From positions 148,161 through 212,160 of the forward strand of contig JAFGJM010000033.1 of NCBI GenBank assembly GCA_016929095.1: a DNA stretch of 64,000 nucleotides, written 5' to 3'. This document shows, in pieces, positions 56,022 to 64,000 of the stretch. The translations under genes were made by a program, and so were the position numbers. Every line of letters starts with the position of its first letter. The stretch's first letter is position 1. The notes under the pieces are model-generated. The model was not told where the DNA came from. It searched no databases and saw nothing but the letters and a program-made list of their open reading frames with translations. Source of the stretch: Anaerolineales bacterium. Lineage in GTDB: Bacteria > Chloroflexota > Anaerolineae > Anaerolineales > UBA4823.

Positions 56022-56050
56022 GTACACATCTCCTATTTTCTATGTTGGAT

Positions 56051-56082
56051 AAAAAAAAAGCGGTTTTCGCTAAGAAAACCGC
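56051..56082 (-). terminator. Intrinsic terminator of the riboswitch leader (distal)
   Basis: Read on the minus strand: arms GCGGTTTTC and GAAAACCGC around a 5-base loop, followed by nine T residues (the A-run 56051-56059). It lies between the aptamer and the first gene, 30 bases before ATG 56021, so it is placed to stop transcription when cobalamin is bound. Confidence 0.8.
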
Positions 56083-56092
56083 CTTAATAAAC

Positions 56093-56114
56093 AAAACCCG
56101 CCCAAATGGGCGGG
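56093..56114 (-). terminator. Second leader hairpin, proximal terminator
   Basis: Minus strand: CCCGCCC / GGGCGGG perfect 7-bp arms around ATTT, followed by TTTTGTTT. It is closer to the aptamer than the T9 terminator. The tandem arrangement may tighten the off-state. Confidence 0.65.
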
Positions 56115-56164
56115 AGGCTATTATCAAGGTTTCGGATACGATTTACTGATGGAGAACTATCCGA

Positions 56165-56330
56165 AATCCCGGCCTCCCTGACCGCGAAGGAGTAACGAGA
56201 AAGATAAAGGTGGGAATTCGGACTTCAGTATTGCTACTGTTACCGTTGCGGGACAGTGCCGGACTTCTTATTGAAATAAGTCACCGGCTTTCCCCTTTAC
56301 ACGCTGCGCATCCGGGCGTATAGCGATCCA
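56165..56330 (-). promoter_or_regulatory. Cobalamin riboswitch
   Basis: On the minus strand the conserved blocks appear in the right order: AAAGGGGAAAGCCGGTG (~56282-56298), CACTGTCCCGCAACGGTAAC (~56238-56257) and GGTCAGGGAGGCCGGG (~56168-56183). These match the cobalamin aptamer core (GGGAA..CCGGTG, the GTCCCGCAACxGT loop and the GTCAGGAxxCC-type 3' block). A further strong hairpin (GGATTTCGGATA ... TATCCGAAACC, about 56127-56170) comes next, then two terminators. By analogy with known examples it should switch the operon off when B12 is plentiful. I cannot assign the subclass (adenosyl- or hydroxo-cobalamin) by eye. Confidence 0.92.
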
Positions 56331-56358
56331 ATATCTCAAATATTTAACTGTATGAATG

Positions 56359-56387
56359 ATATTATTCCAGAAGAATGATTTCGTCAA
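56359..56387 (-). promoter_or_regulatory. Promoter of the B12 operon
   Basis: Minus strand: TTGACG (56387-56382), a 17-base spacer, TAATAT (56364-56359). Transcription would begin near 56352, about 20 bases before the aptamer. Confidence 0.62.
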
Positions 56388-56454
56388 GGCGAAATGAAAA
56401 TTTTAAGTTTGAATGAAGAAAATTGTCGCTTGTGGGAAATCATTTTAAATCATA

Positions 56455-56483
56455 TTGACCGTAAGAATTATTGAAGGTATAAT
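56455..56483 (+). promoter_or_regulatory. Promoter of rpoB
   Basis: TTGACC at 56455-56460, exactly 17 bases, then TATAAT at 56478-56483. This leaves a ~150-base untranslated leader before rpoB. It lies ~70 bases from the divergent B12 operon promoter. The leader is not coding; I see no L10-type or other known element in it. Confidence 0.78.
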
Positions 56484-56641
56484 TGTCCTTCGTTTAATGG
56501 GTCTCGAATATCCTCCGTGGTGCAAGAATCTGAATGATAGATTGGATGATTACCACAACTAATTCAACGGGTGGTTATTCACCATCTTATACCACGTGTT
56601 AAACAATCCTGCCCGAAGTTATCAATCACAGGAGTTTCTCT

Positions 56642-59600
56642 ATGGCATCTAAATTGCCGCGAAAATCATATGCTCGAATCGATGTGAAGCTTTTATTACC
56701 GGAATTAATTGAAGTCCAATTAGATTCATTTCAACGTCTAAAAAAGGAAGGGCTTGGCGATCTTTTTGACGAAATTTCTCCCATCGAATCTTACAACAAA
56801 GGAATGAAACTACATTTCCCCAGTCGCAATCCTGAAATGAAAGACTGGAAGTTAACTTATTGGTTTGGGGATCCGAAACATTCTATGGAAGAATGCGTGG
56901 AACGCGATCTCACGTATGCTTCTCCCCTATACGTCTCTGTATTACTGGAAGGGGCAGATATCTCCGACCCAATCAAACAAGATATATTCTTGGGCGATTT
57001 TCCGGAGATGACTGAAAAGGGTACTTTCATTATTAACGGAACCGAAAGAGTCGTTGTCTCCCAATTGATCCGCTCGCCCGGTGTTTATTTTGAAGCACTT
57101 ACCGATCGTTCTACGGGTCGTAAATTAGCGATGGCGAAATTAATCCCCGATCGCGGCGCCTGGATGGAATTTGAAACCCGTAAGAGCGATTATTTGACTT
57201 TACGATTCAATCGCAAACGAACGGTGCCAATTACTATCTTCTTACGGGCTCTGGCAGCCGTGGATGATGGAACTGAAGATTCCCCGCTTAACGAAGGCAC
57301 CGATGAAGAAATCATGAACATATTTTGTGATGTGGACAATAACCCAGACCGTATGTTCATTGCCTCCACGTTCCGTCAGGAACCCGAATGGGAAATTCCT
57401 ACAGGGATGACCGTTGCTCAGGTGGCGCTATTAGAGTTTTTCAAGCGTATGCGCCCCGGAGACCCGGCAACCTTGGATAACGCCAAAGATTTCCTGGAAG
57501 AACAGCTTTTTGATCAACGCCATTATGACCTGGAACGGGTGGGGCGTTATAAATTAAACCAGAAATTGGAATTGCACGATCGGGTTCCAATTACTCGAAG
57601 AACCGTAACAAAATGGGATATTATCCGTTTAGTGCGGCGCATGATCATGATCAACAATGAAACTCAAGCGCCCGATGACATAGATCACCTGGGTAACCGT
57701 AGAGCCAAAACTGTGGGTGAATTGATCCAGAATAAATTACGCATAGGGTTACGCCGGATGGAGCGGGTTATCAAAGAGAGAATGTCCATCCGCGACCAGG
57801 ATCAACTCTCTCCCATTACATTGATCAATATCCGACCGGTTGTGGCCGCCTTGCGAGAATTCTTTGGTTCCAGCCAGCTTTCCCAATTCATGGATCAAAC
57901 CAACCCGTTGGCTGAATTACGCCATAAACGGACATTGTCGGCGCTGGGTCCGGGTGGTTTAAGAAGAGAGCGGGCGGGGTTCGATGTGCGCGATGTTCAC
58001 CACTCGCACTATGGGCGAATCTGTCCCATCGAAACCCCTGAAGGTCCGAATATTGGGTTAATCGGACGGCTGGCATCTTTTGCTAAAGTGAATGAATATG
58101 GATTTATCGAAACCCCTTATCGCCGGGTTCGCCGCTCGTTACCTCATGATGACCCGAAGCTGATTGGCCGAGCACTGCGTGAGAATATTACAGATCCAAA
58201 AACCGGCGAGGTGATTGCCCAGGAAGGTGACCGTATCGACGAGAAAATGGCGAAGGCAATCAAGAAAGCCAAAAAGGGTGATATTTTAGTTGTACCCTTC
58301 GTCACCGACGATATGGAATATCTTTCGGCAGATGTGGAAGATAAGTTCAGGATTGCGCAGGCGAATGCGCCATTAACAGAGCACGCGGAATTTTTGCGCC
58401 GGCGCGTTTCTTCCCGTTACCTGACCGGATTCATTTTCTCTCCGCCTGTGGATATCGATTATATGGATGTTGCCCCCCACCAAATCGTGGGGATTAGTGC
58501 GGCATTAATTCCATTTTTGGAGCACGATGATGCCAACCGTGCATTAATGGGATCTAATATGCAAGCGCAGGCAGTACCTCTCTTGCGTCCCGATATCCCC
58601 CAGGTTTCAACAGGCATGGAAAATGATGCGGCTATGGATTCGGGTCAGGTGATCATTGCCGAAGAAGATGGCGAAGTGATCTCCGTCACCGGAAGCATGA
58701 TCGGCGTGCGTACGAATGAAGGAAAAGTGCATAATTACGCGTTGAGGAAATATCAACGTTCTAATCAAAGTACCTGCATCGATCAACGCCCGGCAATAGT
58801 CAAGGGTCAGGTCATCAAGAAAGGCGATGTAATTGCCGATTCTTCATCGACCGAAAGCGGTCAATTAGCGCTGGGGCAGAACGTAGTCGTTGCGTTCATA
58901 TCTTGGGAGGGCGGTAATTACGAAGACGCCATTTTGATCTCCGAGCGCCTGGTACAAGACGATATGTTCACATCGGTGCATATTGAGAAATACGAGGTTG
59001 AGTCACGCGACACCCGTTTGGGGCCTGAAGAAATCACCCGGGATATTCCAAATGTAGGTGAAGACGCTATAAAAGACCTGGATGAGAGGGGTATTATCCG
59101 TGTGGGCGCTGAAGTGGGACCGAATGAAATCCTGGTTGGGAAAATTTCTCCCAAAGGTGAAAAAGAACTCACTCCCGAAGAACGTCTGCTGCGGGCTATC
59201 TTTGGCGAGAAATCGCGCGATGTTAAAGACACCTCCTTACGTATGCCACACGGCGAGCGAGGCAAAGTGGTGGAAGTGAAAGTGTTCACCCGGGATGATA
59301 ACGCCGATCTTTCTGCCGGTGTGGATATGATGGTGCGTGTCTCGGTGGCGCAGAAGCGGAAAATTACCGCCGGGGACAAGATGGCAGGGCGGCACGGGAA
59401 TAAGGGCGTCGTCTCGCGGGTTGTCCCGGTGGAAGATATGCCCATGCTTGAAGATGGTACACCGGTGGATATTATCTTGAATCCATTGGGCGTACCTGGT
59501 CGTATGAACATCGGTCAAGTCATGGAAACACATCTGGGATGGGCAGCCAGCCGCCTGGGATTCCAGGCGCTATCACCTGTGTTCGACGGCGCCAACGAGT

Positions 59601-60550
59601 TTGAAATTGAAGCAGAACTTGCTCGCGCCTGGATGATGGATAGGGCATGGATTGAAACGGGCGAAGAAGCCTGGAATTGGTTGAAACAAGATGAGTATGA
59701 CCCGCAAACCATCCAAGATGACGATGAAGTACGACGGTTATATATGGAAGCCTGGTTGGGTGAGCGTGGTTATGATGTTTATCAAATCATCTCGGATTAT
59801 CATTATGCCAGGAGGTCTGTGCTAAGCGAATGGCTGCGCGATCATGGCTACGACCCAATAAAAATCTTGGATTTTGGCGATGAAAAACATTCAGTTAAGG
59901 ATGATCAGGAAATCGACCAGGCGGCAATAAACACATGCCTTCGCTTGTGGCTGAAAACCGTGGGAGAAGATGGCAAAGATATATTGGATGAAGCCCTGCG
60001 TGAAAAGACGGGTGAAATCACAAAGAAAACATATAATCCCACCCCAATATTAGGCAAACAAATGATCCGCGATGGAAAAACTGGTGAGGTATACGACCAG
60101 CCGGTAACAGTGGGTGTGATGACGATGCTTAAATTACACCACCTGGTGGAAGATAAAGTTCACGCCCGTTCTACGGGACCATACAGCCTGGTTTCACAAC
60201 AACCGTTAGGCGGCAAGGCGCAATTTGGTGGTCAACGGTTTGGCGAGATGGAAGTGTGGGCGCTGGAAGCTTATGGCGCCGCATACACGCTTCAAGAAAT
60301 GCTCACCGTTAAATCCGATGACGTGCAAGGGCGTGTAAAGACTTACGAAGCGATTGTTAAAGGTGAAGCTATCGAAGAGCCGTCTATTCCGGCTTCCTTC
60401 CGTGTATTGGTAAAGGAATTGCAAAGCCTTGGATTGGCCGTAGAAGCGGTTACCGATACCGGTGAATTGATAAAATTTGGTAAAGATGAAGAACGTGCCC
60501 GACCACCCAAACTGGCAACCGGACTGTTGGGATTGGGTGAAGATTTTTAG
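56642..60550 (+). CDS. rpoB: DNA-directed RNA polymerase beta subunit
   Basis: 1302 residues. All landmark blocks are present: [37 protein letters not shown] with SALGPGGL (the rifampicin pocket, with residues equivalent to E. coli Asp516, His526 and Ser531 retained), [28 protein letters not shown] and the C-terminal [21 protein letters not shown] lineage-type insertion around residues ~1010-1120 contains several short acidic and WL-rich segments. rpoC does not follow; the next gene is rpsL. Own promoter upstream. Confidence 0.97.
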   Translation: MASKLPRKSYARIDVKLLLPELIEVQLDSFQRLKKEGLGDLFDEISPIESYNKGMKLHFPSRNPEMKDWKLTYWFGDPKHSMEECVERDLTYASPLYVSVLLEGADISDPIKQDIFLGDFPEMTEKGTFIINGTERVVVSQLIRSPGVYFEALTDRSTGRKLAMAKLIPDRGAWMEFETRKSDYLTLRFNRKRTVPITIFLRALAAVDDGTEDSPLNEGTDEEIMNIFCDVDNNPDRMFIASTFRQEPEWEIPTGMTVAQVALLEFFKRMRPGDPATLDNAKDFLEEQLFDQRHYDLERVGRYKLNQKLELHDRVPITRRTVTKWDIIRLVRRMIMINNETQAPDDIDHLGNRRAKTVGELIQNKLRIGLRRMERVIKERMSIRDQDQLSPITLINIRPVVAALREFFGSSQLSQFMDQTNPLAELRHKRTLSALGPGGLRRERAGFDVRDVHHSHYGRICPIETPEGPNIGLIGRLASFAKVNEYGFIETPYRRVRRSLPHDDPKLIGRALRENITDPKTGEVIAQEGDRIDEKMAKAIKKAKKGDILVVPFVTDDMEYLSADVEDKFRIAQANAPLTEHAEFLRRRVSSRYLTGFIFSPPVDIDYMDVAPHQIVGISAALIPFLEHDDANRALMGSNMQAQAVPLLRPDIPQVSTGMENDAAMDSGQVIIAEEDGEVISVTGSMIGVRTNEGKVHNYALRKYQRSNQSTCIDQRPAIVKGQVIKKGDVIADSSSTESGQLALGQNVVVAFISWEGGNYEDAILISERLVQDDMFTSVHIEKYEVESRDTRLGPEEITRDIPNVGEDAIKDLDERGIIRVGAEVGPNEILVGKISPKGEKELTPEERLLRAIFGEKSRDVKDTSLRMPHGERGKVVEVKVFTRDDNADLSAGVDMMVRVSVAQKRKITAGDKMAGRHGNKGVVSRVVPVEDMPMLEDGTPVDIILNPLGVPGRMNIGQVMETHLGWAASRLGFQALSPVFDGANEFEIEAELARAWMMDRAWIETGEEAWNWLKQDEYDPQTIQDDDEVRRLYMEAWLGERGYDVYQIISDYHYARRSVLSEWLRDHGYDPIKILDFGDEKHSVKDDQEIDQAAINTCLRLWLKTVGEDGKDILDEALREKTGEITKKTYNPTPILGKQMIRDGKTGEVYDQPVTVGVMTMLKLHHLVEDKVHARSTGPYSLVSQQPLGGKAQFGGQRFGEMEVWALEAYGAAYTLQEMLTVKSDDVQGRVKTYEAIVKGEAIEEPSIPASFRVLVKELQSLGLAVEAVTDTGELIKFGKDEERARPPKLATGLLGLGEDF

Positions 60551-60576
60551 AAATATTAAAGAAAGATGAATTAATC

Positions 60577-60605
60577 TTGACGCTTAAATTTCTGCATGGT
60601 AAAAT
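60577..60605 (+). promoter_or_regulatory. Promoter of the rpsL-rpsG-fusA operon
   Basis: TTGACG at 60577-60582, a 17-base spacer, TAAAAT at 60600-60605. It lies 26 bases after the rpoB stop and gives a ~145-base leader. A 9-bp hairpin (GAGGCCATC/GATGGCCTC, 60674-60700) without a T-run lies in that leader. Confidence 0.7.
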
Positions 60606-60754
60606 CGCTTCTCGTTGCCCACGTTTTCGGAATCTAAATGTTCATATTGGGCGATAAAATATTGGAATTGAGTGAGGCCATCAGGAAGGTGGATGGCCTC
60701 CCTTGATGGATATCGATAGAAAATTATTATTCATAAGTAAGTTTGGAGGCAAAG

Positions 60755-61180
60755 GTGCCGACGATTAATCAACTGGTCCGTAAGGGCCGTAAATCAAAGA
60801 AGCTCAAAAGTAAAGCGCCAGCTCTACTCTATACATTTAATACGATGAAACAACGACGCGTCCGCCAGGATAAAGGCGCGCCGCAAAAGCGTGGCGTTTG
60901 TACGGTTGTGCGTACGATGACCCCTAAGAAGCCGAATTCGGCGCTACGAAAAATTGCCCGCGTTCGACTGACCAACTATATCGAAGTCACGGCATATATT
61001 CCCGGTGAAGGGCACACATTGCAGGAGCACTCGGTAGTATTAGTGCGCGGTGGTCGTGTGAAAGACCTTCCGGGCGTGCGTTATCATATTGTGCGTGGAT
61101 CTTTGGATACTGGTGGCGTTAATGACCGTCATCAGGGTCGATCCAAATACGGGTCTAAAAAACCTAAAGACAATAAATAA
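60755..61180 (+). CDS. rpsL: Ribosomal protein S12
   Basis: 141 residues from GTG 60755, with GGAGG at 60744-60748; an in-frame start at 60743 would overlap that site. It begins with [12 protein letters not shown] as usual. [17 protein letters not shown] and [14 protein letters not shown] contain the lysines whose mutation gives streptomycin resistance; both are wild type. S12 guards decoding accuracy in the 30S subunit. Confidence 0.96.
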   Translation: MPTINQLVRKGRKSKKLKSKAPALLYTFNTMKQRRVRQDKGAPQKRGVCTVVRTMTPKKPNSALRKIARVRLTNYIEVTAYIPGEGHTLQEHSVVLVRGGRVKDLPGVRYHIVRGSLDTGGVNDRHQGRSKYGSKKPKDNK

Positions 61181-61193
61181 ACAGCAAAAAAAG

Positions 61194-61224
61194 ATCGCCG
61201 GTGAAACAGAAAGCAACCGGCGAT
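61194..61224 (+). promoter_or_regulatory. Hairpin in the rpsL-rpsG spacer, candidate S7 control site
   Basis: Arms ATCGCCGGT (61194-61202) and ACCGGCGAT (61216-61224) with a 13-base loop and no T-run. In E. coli, S7 represses its own operon by binding the rpsL-rpsG spacer, and the position here is the same. The function is inferred from position only. Confidence 0.4.
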
Positions 61225-61275
61225 TCTAACCCATTTGATAAGAATGATCATTGAGAGATAATATTGTGAGGTCGT

Positions 61276-61746
61276 ATGGCTCGACGAAATAGACCAGAAA
61301 AATTCGAAATTCCACCCGATGTACGTTATAACAGCGTTCATGTACAATCTTTCATAAACAGAGTGATGGAAAGAGGCAAAAAGAGCACAGCTGCCCGGCT
61401 TGTATATGATGCGATCGATTTGATTGGTGAACGCACCAAGAAAGATCCAATGGAAGTATTTGAGCAGGCAATAAAGAATGTGTCACCTGTCATGGAAGTA
61501 AAACCCCGAAGAGTGGGCGGCGCAACGTATCAAGTACCGATGGAAGTACCCGCACCTCGTCGGTTTGCTCTGGCAACTCGCTGGATTTTACAAGCCACTG
61601 TAGCGAGATCTGGCAAATCATTTTCTGAAAAATTGGCAGATGAACTCATGGATGCCGCCAATAATGCCGGCGCAGCGATTCGTAAACGTGAAGAAACCCA
61701 TAAAATGGCTGAAGCCAACCGGGCTTTTTCGCATTATCGTGTATAG
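61276..61746 (+). CDS. rpsG: Ribosomal protein S7
   Basis: 156 residues, the usual length. It begins [42 protein letters not shown]-like [20 protein letters not shown] and [14 protein letters not shown] are typical. S7 starts assembly of the 30S head by binding 16S rRNA. It precedes fusA by 56 bp. Confidence 0.96.
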   Translation: MARRNRPEKFEIPPDVRYNSVHVQSFINRVMERGKKSTAARLVYDAIDLIGERTKKDPMEVFEQAIKNVSPVMEVKPRRVGGATYQVPMEVPAPRRFALATRWILQATVARSGKSFSEKLADELMDAANNAGAAIRKREETHKMAEANRAFSHYRV

Positions 61747-61802
61747 GTCATATATCGCTAAGTTTTTTCTGCCTTGATTTTACACGCCACCAGGATTATT
61801 AA

Positions 61803-63878
61803 ATGTCTCGTAAACATCCGTTGGAATTGTATCGGAATATTGGAATTATCGCTCATATTGATGCGGGAAAAACCACCACAACTGAGCGTATACTTTTCTA
61901 TACCGGAAAAACGCACCGAATCGGATCCGTGGACGATGGAACCACTGTTACGGATTGGATGGCGCAAGAACGTGAACGGGGCATTACTATTGTCTCTGCA
62001 GCCGTTTCTGCAGAGTGGAATGGTTACCAAATTAATATCATCGACACGCCAGGACATATCGATTTTACAGCGGAGGTTCAGCGTTCCCTGCGTGTTTTAG
62101 ATGGCGGTATCGTGGTTTTCGATGCTGTTCAGGGTGTTGAACCACAAAGTGAAACAGTATGGCGACAGGCAGATCGCTACAATGTCCCTCGGATTTGTTT
62201 TGTAAACAAAATGGATCGCGTGGGCGCTTCGTATGAGCGTACGATCGAGACAATTCGAGATCGATTAGGCGCAAATCCGATTGCCATGCAGTTACCAATT
62301 GGCTCAGAAGTAAGTTTTAAAGGTGTTGTCAACCTTATTGAGATGCAAGCGGTTATCTGGGACGATTCTCTAGGATTAGATAGGCATGTCGTTCCCGTAC
62401 CAGAAGAACTTTCTATAACAGCTGCCAAAATGCGCGAGCAATTGGTAGAGCAAATTGCGGACCTTGATGATGATCTAACTATAAAATTTTTAGATGGTTC
62501 TCTGATCTCCAATGATGAACTGAAAATGGCATTACGCAAAGGTGTTATCAATGGAAAAATTACGCCGGTGTTTTGCGGAACGTCGCTAAGAAACAAATGT
62601 GTGCAGCCTTTGCTGGATGCTGTAGTAGATTATTTACCCTCACCGATGGATATTCCGCCGGTGGTAGCTACAAATCCTAGAAATAACGAGGAGATCATCC
62701 GTGAGGCACACGATGATGCGCCAATGAGTGCCCTGGTCTTTAAAATAGTGACCGATCCATATGTAGGACGGCTGGCATATATCCGGGTATACTCCGGGAA
62801 ACTGGTTCAAGGCAGTACGGTGTACAATTCTGCCAAGGAACAACGCGAGCGAATTGGCCGCCTTTTACGGATGTACGCTGATCGGCGTGAAGATATCACT
62901 GAAATCTATGCAGGTGATATTGGTGCCGTATTGGGTTTAAAAGGATCTTTCACCGGTGATACGTTGTGTGATCCTTCAAATCAAGTCATTTTAGAGGATA
63001 TTACCTTTCCCGAACCTGTTATCTCGGTATCTATCGAACCTAAAACAGTTGCCGACCAAGATAAAATGAATGAAGCATTGAGGAAACTATCGGAAGAAGA
63101 TCCAACATTCCGGGTAAAAACCGATAAAGAAACCGGACAAACCCTGATATCTGGCATGGGTGAGCTTCATCTGGAAGTACTGGTAGACCGAATGCTGCGT
63201 GAGTATCATGTACAAGCCAGGGTGGGTAAACCTCAGGTATCATATCGAGAATCGATCACTCGCCCGGTAGAAAAAGCGGAATATCGCTATGTGAAACAAA
63301 CGGGGGGACGAGGGCATTATGGCCATGTGGTATTAGAACTGGAACCGGGTGAACCTGGCAGCGGAATATTATTCAGCAATCGAATTGTTGGAGGCGTGAT
63401 CCCATCTGGTTATATTCCCGCCGTTGAAAAAGGCGTCAGAGAGGCCGCTGAAGGCGGCGTGATTTCTGGCTTTCCGGTTACCGATGTGAATATTGTTTTA
63501 TATGACGGCTCTTTCCATGAGGTCGACTCGAACGAAATGGCGTTCAAAATGGCAGCCTCCATGGCATTCAAAGAAGGTGTACAAAAAGCCATGCCGGTAT
63601 TACAAGAACCGATCATGAAAGTGGAAGTGACTGTTCCGGAAGAATATTTAGGTGATGTTATCGGACAACTCAACAGCCGGCGAGGAGAAATTCAGGGAAT
63701 GGAACCTCGCCCGGGAAATGCACAAATGGTACGTAGTTTTGTGCCTATGGCAGAGATGTTTGGGTATGCCACCGATTTGCGCTCTGCAACACAAGGGCGA
63801 GGTGTTTTTAGTATGGAGTTTGATCATTACGCTCGCGTGGCTGATAATGTGGCACGCGAAATTCTAAATTATTATTAA
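61803..63878 (+). CDS. fusA: Elongation factor G
   Basis: 691 residues, full length. The GTPase domain shows [36 protein letters not shown] and NKMDR; domains II-V follow with [14 protein letters not shown] and [20 protein letters not shown]. It catalyses translocation on the ribosome. The tuf gene starts 36 bp downstream, so the order is that of the classic str operon. Confidence 0.96.
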   Translation: MSRKHPLELYRNIGIIAHIDAGKTTTTERILFYTGKTHRIGSVDDGTTVTDWMAQERERGITIVSAAVSAEWNGYQINIIDTPGHIDFTAEVQRSLRVLDGGIVVFDAVQGVEPQSETVWRQADRYNVPRICFVNKMDRVGASYERTIETIRDRLGANPIAMQLPIGSEVSFKGVVNLIEMQAVIWDDSLGLDRHVVPVPEELSITAAKMREQLVEQIADLDDDLTIKFLDGSLISNDELKMALRKGVINGKITPVFCGTSLRNKCVQPLLDAVVDYLPSPMDIPPVVATNPRNNEEIIREAHDDAPMSALVFKIVTDPYVGRLAYIRVYSGKLVQGSTVYNSAKEQRERIGRLLRMYADRREDITEIYAGDIGAVLGLKGSFTGDTLCDPSNQVILEDITFPEPVISVSIEPKTVADQDKMNEALRKLSEEDPTFRVKTDKETGQTLISGMGELHLEVLVDRMLREYHVQARVGKPQVSYRESITRPVEKAEYRYVKQTGGRGHYGHVVLELEPGEPGSGILFSNRIVGGVIPSGYIPAVEKGVREAAEGGVISGFPVTDVNIVLYDGSFHEVDSNEMAFKMAASMAFKEGVQKAMPVLQEPIMKVEVTVPEEYLGDVIGQLNSRRGEIQGMEPRPGNAQMVRSFVPMAEMFGYATDLRSATQGRGVFSMEFDHYARVADNVAREILNYY

Positions 63879-63914
63879 ATATAGAAAAGGCATTATTTTA
63901 AAAGGAGAGCATTT

Positions 63915-64000
63915 ATGGCCAAGCAGAAATTTGATCGAACGAAGCCGCACATGAATGTCGGGACGATGGGGCACATCGACCATGGGAAAACGACATTGAC
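63915..64000 (+). CDS. tuf: Elongation factor Tu (5' end only)
   Basis: The first 28 codons are in view, cut by the window end. AAAGGAGAG lies just before the [23 protein letters not shown] then IDHGKTTL is the N-terminus and G1 loop of EF-Tu; GTMG replaces the more common GTIG. Confidence 0.93.
   Translation, partial: MAKQKFDRTKPHMNVGTMGHIDHGKTTL

Noticed and set aside
58918..59511. Long open frame on the minus strand inside rpoB
   Set aside because: It is a codon-bias shadow: rpoB covers it completely, and the protein is Ser/Thr/Arg-rich without any motif or ribosome site.

Overview
The window looks like a chromosomal segment of an Anaerolineae-type member of the Chloroflexota, with moderate confidence. 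The reasons are moderate G+C, secreted proteins with Pro/Thr-rich linkers and C-terminal Tyr/Phe-x-Pro tails, no sign of outer-membrane machinery, an SDR-type threonine dehydrogenase, and many short palindromic repeats. No 16S gene is present, so the assignment is an inference.

Layout. 1-6.3 kb: the end of a peptide/nickel-type ABC permease, a DppC-like permease fused to a beta-propeller, and a large secreted subtilase with PKD domains. 6.3-11.6 kb: a KimA/APC-type transporter, a secreted alkaline phosphatase and an HtrA-type protease, with two copies of a MITE-like repeat. 11.6-18.5 kb: a 2-hydroxyacid dehydrogenase, galT, a CpaE/TadZ-like receiver-ATPase, an XPB-N-terminal-domain-like protein, a lipid kinase and a DUF429 protein. 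18.7-27.5 kb: a RocA-type aldehyde dehydrogenase, a two-subunit CoA-transferase, a CPBP membrane protease, lactate permease with a 59-residue membrane protein behind it, galactokinase and a WD40 lipoprotein. 27.5-34.4 kb: a second giant subtilase and MutS2. 34.6-39.8 kb is an accessory region: a 47-residue Flp-type pilin, tRNA-Val(CAC), a decayed Rhs toxin tail with an intact immunity-like gene, a DUF433/PIN-like toxin-antitoxin pair, an MNT/HEPN pair, an orphan N4-cytosine-type DNA methyltransferase, a lipoprotein and three copies of a ~90 bp repeat. 40-50 kb: purA, threonine dehydrogenase, a peptidase-S51-like protein with a CysRS-like tail, a GarR-type dehydrogenase, a YitT protein, an ECF sigma/anti-sigma/bactofilin-like operon, a YhhN protein and era.

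50.1-56.4 kb holds the most striking system, an apparent vitamin B12 capture and import operon on the minus strand. A promoter (TTGACG-17-TAATAT) is followed by a cobalamin riboswitch, two terminator hairpins, a secreted protein that combines a DUF4430-like domain with an alpha/alpha-barrel (prenyltransferase-like repeats), a second DUF4430-like protein on a membrane-anchored stalk, and then ECF S, T and fused double-ATPase components. The two domain types are the ones that build vertebrate intrinsic factor and transcobalamin, here in reversed order. Both secreted proteins share the same four-cysteine cluster.

56.4-64 kb: the core rpoB, rpsL, rpsG, fusA, tuf block. rpoC is not between rpoB and rpsL, and each half has its own sigma70-type promoter.
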